Assembly: GCA_030589895.1 (NCBI GenBank)
Contig: JAUUZQ010000017.1
Coordinates: 1 to 50,426, forward strand
Direction of reading: 5' to 3'
DNA from: Bacteroidales bacterium
GTDB taxonomy: Bacteria; Bacteroidota; Bacteroidia; Bacteroidales; GCA-2748055
Length of the DNA stretch: 50,426 bases
A program made the position numbers and the translations under genes. The notes under the pieces were generated by a model. The model searched no databases. It was not told where the DNA came from and saw only the letters and a list, made by a program, of their open reading frames with translations. Positions 1 to 9,034 of the stretch are shown one piece after another (position 1 is the first letter of the stretch; every line of letters starts with the position of its first letter).

Positions 1-171
1 ATCAATTACTTCACCATAATTGGCATCTATAAATCCTTGAAATGATTCGTAAGTACCGAAGATATCTTCGGCAGTAACATCGGAATCAGGTGTTTTATCT
101 AAATAGTCTTCGCATGAAGAGAAAAGAACAACCACCAAAACAAAAATCGATATATTTTTAATTGTATTCAT
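1..171 (-). CDS. SusD-like outer-membrane glycan-binding lipoprotein, N-terminal fragment
   Basis: The reverse strand from an ATG at 169-171 reads 57 codons to the window edge without a stop. The product opens MNTIKNISIFVLVVVLFSSC, a lipoprotein signal with Cys20, followed by EDYLDKTPDSDVTAEDIF, the usual start of SusD proteins (C-x2-LD-x2-P, then a D-x-F region). SusD proteins are surface lipoproteins that sit as a lid on the SusC transporter and bind glycan. The start lies 27 bases downstream of the susC stop, so the two genes are co-transcribed. Most of the gene is outside the window, so its specificity cannot be judged. Confidence 0.9.
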   Translation of the reverse strand, partial: MNTIKNISIFVLVVVLFSSCEDYLDKTPDSDVTAEDIFGTYESFQGFIDANYGEVID

Positions 172-198
172 GTATAGATAAATTTTCGAATTTCACTA

Positions 199-3100
199 TT
201 ATTTAAAATTGAAAATAATTCCAAAAGTGTATCTTGTCATTTTTGGATACGTTCTTCTGAGATTCGTTTGAGATGTTGGTCTGTCAGCATCGAGGTCTTC
301 AGACATATGAGTCCATAGTAAAATATTATCAACACTTAGCGTTAATCTGAAGCTTTCAAACCCCGCTTTATTGAGCCATGGAGCCGTTAAGTTATATGCT
401 ACCTCAGCGTGCTGAAGCTTAAGATATGAACGCGAAATTGGAACATAACCGCCCGAACGTTTTGTAATCCATCGCAATCCACTGTTTGTGGCTGAAGAAG
501 TATTTTCAAATTCGGGTGACCATGAAGTTTCCCTGTGCCAGGGGTAAACAACAGTAAATTGATCAGCAAAAGCACCTCTGTATGTACCTATCGAACCCTC
601 AATATTATAAACTCCATACAGTCTGGCAGAAGTGCTGAAATTTTTATAGCTCATCCCAAATGCCGGAGCATAAGAGTATTGAGGTCTAGGCGGGTATCCA
701 ACCGGCACTAAATCATTTTCATTGATAATTCCATCAGAATTATAGTCTATCCGTGCAAAATCACCGGGAAGAAGATCAGAATTGGAAGTTCCCTGCACGG
801 TATTATACATGTCATTCCAGGATAACAATGGATATAGCTCTTGGTTAAGTATCTCTCTTGGTTGATCTATTTGATAACCTGCTTGTTTTTGATATTCCGG
901 TGTACTAATAGGATCTCCCCTTTCCAAGATTTTATCTACTGAATAAGACCATGCCCATGAGGCCCAATAATTTACTCCTTTTCCGGTAGTATGAGAAAAA
1001 TGAGTTTCGATTTCCCATCCTTGCATATCAACTCGTCCCAGGTTTGCTGATACGGGATCAACTCCGATGTATTGAGGCAAAACCCTATCATTACCAGTGA
1101 TGAAGATATCTGTTCTCTCTTCCTTAAAATAGTCCATTGTTAAACGGAGACGATTGCTGAAGAATCCGGTTTCAATACCAAAGTCTTGCTTATGTGAAGT
1201 TTCCCATTGAATATCAGGATTAGGGATAACACCTTCATAACGCAAAGGATAAGCATCACGATATTGAGGTTGTCCAAACTGAAAAACATCACTCGAAACT
1301 TCCCAACTACCCACATATAACCAACGGGCAATGCCTTCATCACTTCCAACTACACCGTTGGAATATCGAAATTTCAGAAGGTTCATTACCGGCTTTATGG
1401 AGCTAAAAAATCTTTCATTAGAAACTACCCAACCTGCTGCCATAGAAGGAAAGAAACCGAAGCGGTAATCTTTGGAAAATTTCTCAGAACCATTGTATGC
1501 CCCGTTAAATTCAAGTAAGTAGCGTCTGTCATATTCGTAAGTAATTCTTCCTACCCAATCTTCACGAAAACTTGGAAAGTTATTTCCTTTTGCTCTCTCT
1601 TGCCTGTTCATAAGGGCTAAGCCGGAAATCACACTCTTTCCAAAATCCCGCTTATAATTTAGAGATACCTGATAAAACAAAGATCTGTAAACATTTGTAC
1701 TAGATGATTCCGCGCTATAAGTATCAGGAATATCAGCATAATCATATCCTGTGGCTTCATATGCTTCAGGGTACATATAAGTAGTATGTTCCTCCTCCAA
1801 ATCCTTAATTTCCTCGTCAGTCATACCTGGAGTTATATAATCAACTATATCCGGAGATATCCACTTTGTAATTTTTCCGTAACCTTCAACATTCGTTCCA
1901 GAGGAATAAGCTGTGTTATCATACGATAATCTGGCGTTAAAGGAAAGTCCTTCCGTGATAAAGTCCAATTTCTGATCTAACAAAAAGTCAGTTGTGACAT
2001 TAGTAGTTTTAGAGGAATTAGCACCGAAAAAATTAAATTCGTAAATTCCGTTGCTGTATTTTTCATACGCCCCGGAGTTAGCCCAGGTGCCGTCTGAATA
2101 TTGCGCAGGCCAAATATCAGGAGGAGCAGAATACAAATATTTCCATCCAGCATATTTACTTCCTCCGGGTCTTTTGGAATCTGAATGAAAACCAGAAAGA
2201 TTTACACTTAGTCTTGTAGTAGAAGTAATATCAAAATCCATATTACTTCTGAAATTGAGACGGTCGAACCCAAAGCTAGGGTCGTAGCCCTGACCCTGAT
2301 CGCCCATTTCCAGTATGTCACTCTCATTAAAATAGGCGAGCGAACCAAAATATTTAACAAACTTCGTTCCTCCGGTAAGGGTCATATTTACAGTCTTATC
2401 GATTGCAAAATCCTTTGTAAATTCATCTACCCAATCTACACTTGGTAAATACTCTGGATACTCCTGAGTTCTGTAGTATTCCAGATGCTGATCCGGGACA
2501 ATGCTATTCCATGAGGGTGCAGATATTGGCAGTTCATTTAATATTGCATAATTCTTCATTAAATTTCCCGTATACGACAACTCCCTTGTTGGAATTCTGG
2601 AAATGGTTTTAGCTGTTGTCCTGGCATTAATACTAAATTTTGCTTTGCCTTCCTTTCCTCTGAGGGTAGTTATCAAAATAACTCCGTTTGCACCCTTAAC
2701 ACCAAAAACAGCAGTTGCAGAAGCGTCCTTTAAAACAGAAATATTTTTAATTTCATATGGGTTTACGTCATTAAGAGGACGCTCTACACCATCAACCAGG
2801 ACTAATGGTGAAGAATTATTCCATGTTTTTTTACCCCTAATAAACAAAAGAGCATAATCATCATCCTCACCTGATCCTCCGGGTAGGCCGGTTGTGGTAA
2901 CAGTTATCAGACCAGGTAATGCTCCTGTAAGAGCAACCGCCAAATCGCCTCCTTGCGCAGTCTGAACGATAACATCACCCTTTGTTTGAGAGATAGCTCC
3001 TACGATACTTTCTTTTTTCTGTTCTCCATAGCCAACAACAACAACTTCTTCAAGATCTGTTGCATCAGATTCTAAAGAGACCGCAATAACTCTTTGCTTA

Positions 3101-3441
3101 CCAACTGTGACAATTGCTTTTTTATATCCAACGAAGGAGAAACTCAAGCGGGATTCTTCATCAGGTACAACAATGGTAAAATTACCTGATAAATTAGTAA
3201 CAGCACCCCTGAAGGCGCCAACTACAGTTACATTGACACCAGGTAACGTTTCTCCGGTAGACTTATCTGTAACAACTCCGGCAATGGTAATATCTTGTGT
3301 ACCCTGTGCATTAAGTGTTGAATGAGGAGACATAATTATCAGGGTAATTAGTATCAAACTAAATCTGACAAAGAAATTCAGTATGATCGACCATTTTATT
3401 TTGTCCATTAATAAAATTTTTAAATTATCTTTCATAGCCAT
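199..3441 (-). CDS. SusC-like TonB-dependent outer-membrane glycan transporter
   Basis: A 1080-residue protein with the full SusC layout. It has a signal region (about 1-46, ending near LNAQ), a carboxypeptidase D regulatory-like beta-sandwich (about 52-125), a TonB-box-like stretch EEVVVVGYG (131-139), the plug (about 144-262, including VLVDGVERP and VFGVKGANGVILITT), then a long beta-barrel ending in an aromatic-rich strand (YTFGIIFNFK). It would import oligosaccharides into the periplasm with TonB energy, paired with the adjacent SusD. The start could also be Met3 or Met12. A -7 box and paired direct repeats lie 72-130 bases upstream. The substrate is not readable from sequence; the neighbours suggest a glycan with uronic acid and N-acetylhexosamine. 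Confidence 0.95.
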   Translation of the reverse strand: MAMKDNLKILLMDKIKWSIILNFFVRFSLILITLIIMSPHSTLNAQGTQDITIAGVVTDKSTGETLPGVNVTVVGAFRGAVTNLSGNFTIVVPDEESRLSFSFVGYKKAIVTVGKQRVIAVSLESDATDLEEVVVVGYGEQKKESIVGAISQTKGDVIVQTAQGGDLAVALTGALPGLITVTTTGLPGGSGEDDDYALLFIRGKKTWNNSSPLVLVDGVERPLNDVNPYEIKNISVLKDASATAVFGVKGANGVILITTLRGKEGKAKFSINARTTAKTISRIPTRELSYTGNLMKNYAILNELPISAPSWNSIVPDQHLEYYRTQEYPEYLPSVDWVDEFTKDFAIDKTVNMTLTGGTKFVKYFGSLAYFNESDILEMGDQGQGYDPSFGFDRLNFRSNMDFDITSTTRLSVNLSGFHSDSKRPGGSKYAGWKYLYSAPPDIWPAQYSDGTWANSGAYEKYSNGIYEFNFFGANSSKTTNVTTDFLLDQKLDFITEGLSFNARLSYDNTAYSSGTNVEGYGKITKWISPDIVDYITPGMTDEEIKDLEEEHTTYMYPEAYEATGYDYADIPDTYSAESSSTNVYRSLFYQVSLNYKRDFGKSVISGLALMNRQERAKGNNFPSFREDWVGRITYEYDRRYLLEFNGAYNGSEKFSKDYRFGFFPSMAAGWVVSNERFFSSIKPVMNLLKFRYSNGVVGSDEGIARWLYVGSWEVSSDVFQFGQPQYRDAYPLRYEGVIPNPDIQWETSHKQDFGIETGFFSNRLRLTMDYFKEERTDIFITGNDRVLPQYIGVDPVSANLGRVDMQGWEIETHFSHTTGKGVNYWASWAWSYSVDKILERGDPISTPEYQKQAGYQIDQPREILNQELYPLLSWNDMYNTVQGTSNSDLLPGDFARIDYNSDGIINENDLVPVGYPPRPQYSYAPAFGMSYKNFSTSARLYGVYNIEGSIGTYRGAFADQFTVVYPWHRETSWSPEFENTSSATNSGLRWITKRSGGYVPISRSYLKLQHAEVAYNLTAPWLNKAGFESFRLTLSVDNILLWTHMSEDLDADRPTSQTNLRRTYPKMTRYTFGIIFNFK

Positions 3442-3513
3442 TATGATTAGTATATTTTATCTCTATCAGCATGAATTAAGAACTCCTCAACTTTCCTTAA
3501 TAAAGTATGATAT

Positions 3514-3571
3514 CAAAAATATAAGATTCTAAATTGTAATAATAGTACTTTTCTATGCAATTATAATACTT
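3514..3571 (-). promoter_or_regulatory. susC promoter with paired 21-bp-spaced activator half-sites
   Basis: On the minus strand AAGTATTAT starts at 3571 and AAGTACTAT at 3550, a direct repeat with a 21-base period. A perfect Bacteroidota -7 box, TATTTTTG (TAnnTTTG), lies at 3521-3514 and begins 29 bases after the start of the proximal half-site. The box is 72 bases upstream of the susC start. The same geometry occurs at 8929-8986 and 19813-19870. AraC-family domains, including those of hybrid two-component regulators, typically bind direct repeats about 21 bp apart beside the promoter. The regulator itself is inferred, not seen. Confidence 0.75.
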
Positions 3572-3631
3572 ATATTATTATTTTACCTTAAATACCCTTG
3601 CTATACGGAAAATATGTATGATATTAGTACC

Positions 3632-5113
3632 ATGAAACCGAAAAGAATACTGTTCTATGCCCTGATTTTACTGCTTGAAATATTCTTCCTCTCAAGCTGT
3701 ATTACACACCATTTTGAGAATACCCTCAAATTGGATCGTGAACCAACTATCGAACCAGATTATTCAAGAGTGACTATTCCCGGAAATATTGCACCGATGA
3801 ATTTCATCATTAAAGAAGATGGAATTTCTTACAGAATAAATGCCAGCTCTTCAAATGGCTCACATCTGTCACTTAATGCAGCTAATGGAATTGTAAGGTT
3901 CACCAAAAAGTCATGGCTGAAGTTACTTGAAAACAACCAGGGGGGCGAAATAGTAATTGAGGTGCTTTCAAAAAGCCAGGAAAAAGAATGGGTAAAATAT
4001 AATCCAATACACTTACATGTTGCCAATGAACCTATAGATCCCTATTTATGCTACCGTTTGCTCTATCCAGGATATGAAGCCTGGGCACAGATAAGCATTA
4101 TCCAAAGGAGTATTGAGGATTTCAATGAGGCATCCTTGATTGAAAACCAAATGATTGACAAAAACTGCGTGAATTGCCATAGTTTTAATCAGAACAATCC
4201 GGAAAAGTTTTTGCTTCATATCCGGGGTTCCATGGGAGGTACCTATTTTGTTGAAGGCAGTGAAATCACCAGAACAGATTTGAAAACGGAAGAAATGACT
4301 TCCGGGGCCGTCTACCCGACCTGGCATCCCGGGGGTAAATACGTAGCATTTTCATCCAATAATGTAAAACAAAGTTTCCATGCAATACATGACAAGAATA
4401 TCGAGGTTTTTGATCTCGCTTCCTCTCTGATTCTTTATGATACCCGCAACAACACAATGCTTCCAGTAAAAGAGAAGGACACTATAAAATATATGGAAAC
4501 CTTCCCTGAATGGTCGCCTGATGGCAATTATCTTTACTATTGCAGAACAAAACAGTTCGTTGAAGGATCAGACTTCAAAGATGTAAAGTATGATCTGGTA
4601 AGAAAAGCTTTTGATCAAGCCTCAGCTACTTTTGGCAAAACCGAACTTGTTTTTGATGCATTTGCTATTGATAAGAGTGTCTCTTTCCCAAGAATATCCC
4701 CAGATGGCAATTATCTTGTATTTACTCTTCATGATTATGGCACCTTTTCAATCTGGCACAGAGAAGCTGATTTATTTTTACTTGACCTGCAAACAGGAAA
4801 AATCAAGCACATGAGTATCAACAGCGATGAGACGGAAAGCTATCACTCCTGGTCTTCAAACAGCAAATGGCTGGTATTCAGCAGTAAAAGAGGAGATGGA
4901 CTAACTGCCAGGCCCTATTTTGCATATATTCACTCGGCAGATAGCATTGGAAAACCTTTTGTGTTGCCGCAGAAAGATCCTTCCCTCTATAAAAAAATGC
5001 TAAAAACCTATAATAAACCTGAGTTTGTTACCGGGAAAATATATCTGGGTCCACGCGATTTCCTGCGTGCTGCTAAAAAGGAACCCATAAAAGCAATTGG
5101 GAATGGCAATTAA
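3632..5113 (+). CDS. Heme-motif (CxxCH) TolB/PD40-like beta-propeller lipoprotein
   Basis: The protein starts MKPKRILFYALILLLEIFFL and ends its signal at LSSC, a lipobox, so it is a predicted lipoprotein. An upstream ATG at 3614 is possible but gives a poorer signal peptide. CVNCH near residue 179 is a c-type heme attachment motif. After it come at least four TolB/PD40-like blades, visible as YPTWHPGGKYVAF, FPEWSPDGNYLYY, FPRISPDGNYLVF and YHSWSSNSKWLVF. The N-terminal 130 residues look like a beta-sandwich. The next gene overlaps it by 11 bases, so the pair is translationally linked. A role in electron transfer or glycan sensing would be guesswork. Only the architecture is well supported. 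Confidence 0.75.
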   Translation: MKPKRILFYALILLLEIFFLSSCITHHFENTLKLDREPTIEPDYSRVTIPGNIAPMNFIIKEDGISYRINASSSNGSHLSLNAANGIVRFTKKSWLKLLENNQGGEIVIEVLSKSQEKEWVKYNPIHLHVANEPIDPYLCYRLLYPGYEAWAQISIIQRSIEDFNEASLIENQMIDKNCVNCHSFNQNNPEKFLLHIRGSMGGTYFVEGSEITRTDLKTEEMTSGAVYPTWHPGGKYVAFSSNNVKQSFHAIHDKNIEVFDLASSLILYDTRNNTMLPVKEKDTIKYMETFPEWSPDGNYLYYCRTKQFVEGSDFKDVKYDLVRKAFDQASATFGKTELVFDAFAIDKSVSFPRISPDGNYLVFTLHDYGTFSIWHREADLFLLDLQTGKIKHMSINSDETESYHSWSSNSKWLVFSSKRGDGLTARPYFAYIHSADSIGKPFVLPQKDPSLYKKMLKTYNKPEFVTGKIYLGPRDFLRAAKKEPIKAIGNGN

Positions 5114-6899
5114 TACTAATTCTATGAAAATCTCAGAGAGACATAATATATATATAGCGCTCACCCTGGTTTTCGTTATTTCAAATCTCTATTTATATTG
5201 GTTTGGTGATTATCTCTTTTTTTACCAGGAGAATATCACCTTATTTGTGTTTTCCGGCGAATATCTTCATCAATTTGTAATCAAACCCGGTGGCTTGCTT
5301 GAATATGCCGGGAACTTCCTGGCACAAGGTTATTTCAGCTCGGTATATGGATCAATGATCCTCTCTGTGATATTTACTTCCATCGTTATCATTGTGAACC
5401 GAATACACAAAAGATTGTCTCCCGGAAGATCGATATCACTATTTCTTATTGCAGTGCCTTCATGCCTTTTGCTTCTGATGCAACTAAATTTTAACTGGTT
5501 TATGTGGAGTAATCTCGGAGTTCTGTTCTCATTACTCTTTTTTCTGTTTTCAATTAACTCAAATAAAAAGAGTAAACGCGTATTATTCCTGGCTCTGTTT
5601 CCTCTTTTTTACTATTTTGCAGGTGCTTTTTCATGGATTTACCTGTGTATGTATATCGTATACAGTCTCGTATATGACAAAGGGAATCTTCGCTTTATCT
5701 ATCCTGCATCTTTACTGATAATTTCTGGTCTCTCTTTCTTGATCTTCAAGGAGATCTTATTCATGCAGCCGGTTGACGGATTATTGCTGTCTCCTTTTTC
5801 TTTGATGAATCAATTTATGCATCCCTGGATATTATTTGTGCTCATTGGATTTATTGTTGCATTCCCCCTGCTTGTCAAATTCCTGGCTTACATAAAAACA
5901 AAAAAAGAGTATACCGGGACAATTTCTCTGGCTTCTATTATGGCAGTTTTTGTTTTAAGCATTTTACTACTATCAAAATTGTACAATCCGAAAATTGCAA
6001 ATCTCTTTCAACTGGAAAAGTATGTTTATGAACAAGATTGGAAGGCTCTTATTGAGTATCAGGAAACTCATCAGTTATCAAATGTGGTTGCTCAATATTG
6101 TTATAACCTGGCGTTATCCGAAGAGGGGCAACTATGCGACAGGTTATTCTTTTCAAAACAAGACTTTGGTCCAAGAACACTCATCATTCCATGGAATCCC
6201 AGGGCGGGCACAAATAATATAGCCAGAGGCGTCTATTTTTACTATACCGTTGGACTGATAAATGAAGCGCATCGCTGGGCTTACGAGTCAATGGTTACTC
6301 AAGGATACCGGCCGGAAAATATCAAATTACTTATAAAGACGAATCTGATTAACGGACATTATAGAGTTACTGAAAAATATATTCGAATTTTAAAAAAGAC
6401 CCTGCATTACAGAAATTGGGCAAAAAAATATGAGGCGATGCTTTATCGACCGGATTTGGTTGAATCCGATCCTGAATTAGGAGCGAAATTAAAATTACTT
6501 CCAAAAATGGACTACACCATTGCATTTAATAATCCAATAAACAATATAAATCTGCTCCTGAAGGGAAATACTGACAATAAGAAAGCTTATGAATATATCA
6601 TGGCCTGGTTCCTGCTTGAGAAAAATCTTGGCGCTGTAATCAATGAAGCTGATAAACTAAAAGAGATGTCCTATTCAAGGATACCAAAACATATTGAGGA
6701 AGCTCTCTTGGTATATCGCAACATGAATAGGGGGATATTGCCGGACCTCGGTGAACTTATGATTAGCGAGGAAACTATTAAGCGTTTCAGACAGTATCTA
6801 TCATTTTCGGATCCTTTTATGGGTATTCAATCATCAGGTAAAAAAAGTATTCAAGAATCCAGCGGAGATACTTACTGGTATTATTTAGATTTTAGATAA
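5103..6899 (+). CDS. Polytopic membrane protein with helical C-terminal domain (DUF6057-like)
   Basis: About 598 residues. The first half has eight or more hydrophobic segments with short loops, so it is an inner-membrane protein. From about residue 300 the sequence is soluble and helical, with TPR-like stretches such as YNLALSEEGQLCDRLF and EAHRWAYESMVTQGYRPENIKLL. It resembles the Bacteroidota family I know as DUF6057, whose function is unknown. The open frame extends to a TTG at 5097, but the ATG at 5103 is preferred. It overlaps the upstream propeller gene by 11 bases, which suggests that the two act together. No catalytic motif was seen. Confidence 0.7.
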   Translation: MAINTNSMKISERHNIYIALTLVFVISNLYLYWFGDYLFFYQENITLFVFSGEYLHQFVIKPGGLLEYAGNFLAQGYFSSVYGSMILSVIFTSIVIIVNRIHKRLSPGRSISLFLIAVPSCLLLLMQLNFNWFMWSNLGVLFSLLFFLFSINSNKKSKRVLFLALFPLFYYFAGAFSWIYLCMYIVYSLVYDKGNLRFIYPASLLIISGLSFLIFKEILFMQPVDGLLLSPFSLMNQFMHPWILFVLIGFIVAFPLLVKFLAYIKTKKEYTGTISLASIMAVFVLSILLLSKLYNPKIANLFQLEKYVYEQDWKALIEYQETHQLSNVVAQYCYNLALSEEGQLCDRLFFSKQDFGPRTLIIPWNPRAGTNNIARGVYFYYTVGLINEAHRWAYESMVTQGYRPENIKLLIKTNLINGHYRVTEKYIRILKKTLHYRNWAKKYEAMLYRPDLVESDPELGAKLKLLPKMDYTIAFNNPINNINLLLKGNTDNKKAYEYIMAWFLLEKNLGAVINEADKLKEMSYSRIPKHIEEALLVYRNMNRGILPDLGELMISEETIKRFRQYLSFSDPFMGIQSSGKKSIQESSGDTYWYYLDFR

Positions 6900-7009
6900 C
6901 TGAGAGATTATTGCAGTAATGCTTTAATCAATGATTCATATCCTGCACAAGCCTATCTTGTAGATTTAGGAGAATAACATATTAAAACTAACATTATAAA
7001 TTTCGAGAT

Positions 7010-8809
7010 ATGAAAACTTATTTAGCCTCTTTAAAAGTGTTTGCATTTCTGCTTCTGGCCTTTCTTGCTAATGTTTCCCAGGCTCAGCAGAACCTGCCGG
7101 CTACGCATCTTCATTTTAATGATGATACAAGCAAACTTCAATTTGCAATTGTCTCAGACCTTTGGGGAGGATATTGTCCGGGTGTATTTGACGATGCTGT
7201 TGATAAACTGAACCTTCTGCAACCTCAATTTGTAATGTCAGTAGGAGATCTTATTGATGGGAAAACATACGATTCAACAGTTCTTGATAATCAATGGGAT
7301 GAGTTTAATGTACTTGTTAATTCTTTATCAATGCCGTTTTTTTACGTTCCGGGAAATCATGATATTTCCAATCCCTGGATGGAGATAGAATGGCAAAAAA
7401 GATTAGGAAGACTCTACTATTATTTCATTCAAAAGAATGTCCTCTTTTTATGTATTGACACACAGGATGGAGGCTCTTCCGGTATACATGCAGAACAAAT
7501 AGCCTATTTTAAAAAGGCTATTAAAGACCATCCTGCTGTCAGATGGACATTTGTATTTATGCACAGACCAGTTTGGAAAGGACAGGGCAACGAACAAGGT
7601 GGTTACGAAAATATTGAAGCAGCATTAAGCGGAAGAAATTACACCCTTTTTTCCGGTCATAATCATACATACTTAAAACTTGAAAAAAACGGGAACAATC
7701 ATTATGTCCTGGGAAGCACAGGGGGGGGGTGTAATTTAATTGGTGAAAAATTTGGAAAATTTAACCATATCACCTGGGTGACTGTCAACAAAAAAGAATC
7801 GCCAAAAATCGTAAATCTTAAACTGGACGGAATAATTAAAGAGGATGTTGTAAACAAAAATACATATCCCATTACCAGCACTTTAATCATGCAGAACTGG
7901 ATGACAATACCAAGGCATGTCTCACCAAACCAGTTTATGACATCTTTAACACCCACAATTATCTTTAATAATCCGACAAACTATCCACTTAAAATAAGCG
8001 GGGATCTGTCAAATATGGTCAACCATACTACTCAACCACAAGAAATTAATCTGGTAATCCCACCGAAAGGTAATAAACAACAAATGATTACCATTGAGTC
8101 AGCAGATGAATCAAAAATAGACCTGGCTGAATTGCCATTTATCGAAATCGAACTACTGGGTTCTTACATTTACGAGGGTATCGTATACGAAATACCTGCC
8201 AGGAAAAAAATATTCCCGGACTGGAAGCATCTCCTTCCGAAAGTTCCTGATGCTGAAGAAATGATGTCTGCCCAATTTGAACATCTCGACAATACTGAAT
8301 CTATTACAGTAAATACACCTGAATATCTTCACAATAAATGGTATTGGTCCGGCCCCGAAGATTGTCTTCTCCGTTTTAATATGGCACATGATAAAAAGTA
8401 CTTGTACCTTGTAGCCACCGTTAATGATGATCAGTTGGTCATGAATGGTAAGAGGGAAAGAGATATAATATATGTTAATTTTGAAGATAAAAATGGTGAA
8501 GCTTCTCGTTTTACCATATATCCGGATTCCCCTGAATCAACCATCAACACAGACGATCAAACCAAACTCAGGACTGAAGATATTCGATTGACAAGTGCTG
8601 TGGAAAAAGAAGGTTTAATTAAAATAATGCTGCGTGTACCGATCGCTAAAATAGCCAGAAAGGATAACTCCTTCCGATTTAACATAGGTTACCGCGATCA
8701 GGATAACAGCCCTGATCAGAGAAATTCAACACTCTACTGGAAGCCGCTATGGGATTCTGAAACAGATTACCAATACTCAGGAACTTTCATTATGAATAAT
8801 CAACATTAA
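7010..8809 (+). CDS. Secreted calcineurin-like metallophosphoesterase with C-terminal CBM9-like domain
   Basis: A 599-residue protein with a signal peptide (cleavage near SQAQQ). Metallophosphoesterase motifs run in order: D50, GDLID (79-83), GNHD (115-118), MHRP (184-187) and GHNH (216-219), so most of the two-metal site is present. The first motif, normally D-x-H, reads D-L-W here, so one metal ligand is replaced by Trp52. Residues from about 430 to 599 form a separate beta-rich region of CBM9/DOMON type (YLYLVATVNDDQL, DIIYVNFEDKNGE). It probably acts in the periplasm or at the surface, on a phosphorylated or otherwise decorated glycan. The specific substrate is unknown. A run of nine G bases lies in codons 238-240. 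Confidence 0.8.
   Translation: MKTYLASLKVFAFLLLAFLANVSQAQQNLPATHLHFNDDTSKLQFAIVSDLWGGYCPGVFDDAVDKLNLLQPQFVMSVGDLIDGKTYDSTVLDNQWDEFNVLVNSLSMPFFYVPGNHDISNPWMEIEWQKRLGRLYYYFIQKNVLFLCIDTQDGGSSGIHAEQIAYFKKAIKDHPAVRWTFVFMHRPVWKGQGNEQGGYENIEAALSGRNYTLFSGHNHTYLKLEKNGNNHYVLGSTGGGCNLIGEKFGKFNHITWVTVNKKESPKIVNLKLDGIIKEDVVNKNTYPITSTLIMQNWMTIPRHVSPNQFMTSLTPTIIFNNPTNYPLKISGDLSNMVNHTTQPQEINLVIPPKGNKQQMITIESADESKIDLAELPFIEIELLGSYIYEGIVYEIPARKKIFPDWKHLLPKVPDAEEMMSAQFEHLDNTESITVNTPEYLHNKWYWSGPEDCLLRFNMAHDKKYLYLVATVNDDQLVMNGKRERDIIYVNFEDKNGEASRFTIYPDSPESTINTDDQTKLRTEDIRLTSAVEKEGLIKIMLRVPIAKIARKDNSFRFNIGYRDQDNSPDQRNSTLYWKPLWDSETDYQYSGTFIMNNQH
7721..7729 (+). repeat. G9 homopolymer inside the metallophosphoesterase gene
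   Basis: Nine consecutive G bases encode Gly-Gly-Gly in the segment GSTGGGCN. Gain or loss of one base would cut the protein after its catalytic domain. Long G runs in coding sequence are typical slipped-strand sites in phase-variable genes. In this AT-rich window no other G run seen is this long. The reading frame is intact on both sides in this copy. Confidence 0.9.
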
Positions 8810-8928
8810 ATGAGTAAAGCCAGGCTGTCTGGCAAAATTCCTACGATACTTATGCTATTATGCTTCATGGTACTAATATTATAAGTATTTCGAATAAAAT
8901 GAAAGTATAACAGTGGATTCTAAAATAT

Positions 8929-8986
8929 AAGCACTATTATTAAATTGATAAGTACTATTTAATAATCAGCGAATCAATTATTTTTA
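8929..8986 (+). promoter_or_regulatory. Promoter and paired half-sites of the GH20-GH123-PL operon
   Basis: AAGCACTAT (8929-8937) and AAGTACTAT (8950-8958) form a direct repeat with a 21-base period. TATTTTTA at 8979-8986 starts exactly 29 bases after the start of the proximal half-site and matches the -7 consensus TAnnTTTG at all but the last base. The GH20 start codon is 49 bases further on. The arrangement matches the susC and 19.8-kb promoters. Two weaker copies, AAGTATTTC at 8883 and AAGTATAAC at 8903, lie upstream with a 20-base period and could be extra sites. The 225-base gap holds no other recognisable element. Confidence 0.7.
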
Positions 8987-9034
8987 GTAATAATTATTGC
9001 GATTCTTTTACAATCAACTCTCAAGAATAGTATT

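Noticed and set aside
8819-8833. Small hairpin GCCAG-GCTGT-CTGGC after the metallophosphoesterase gene
   Set aside because: Only five base pairs and no T run; not enough to call a terminator.
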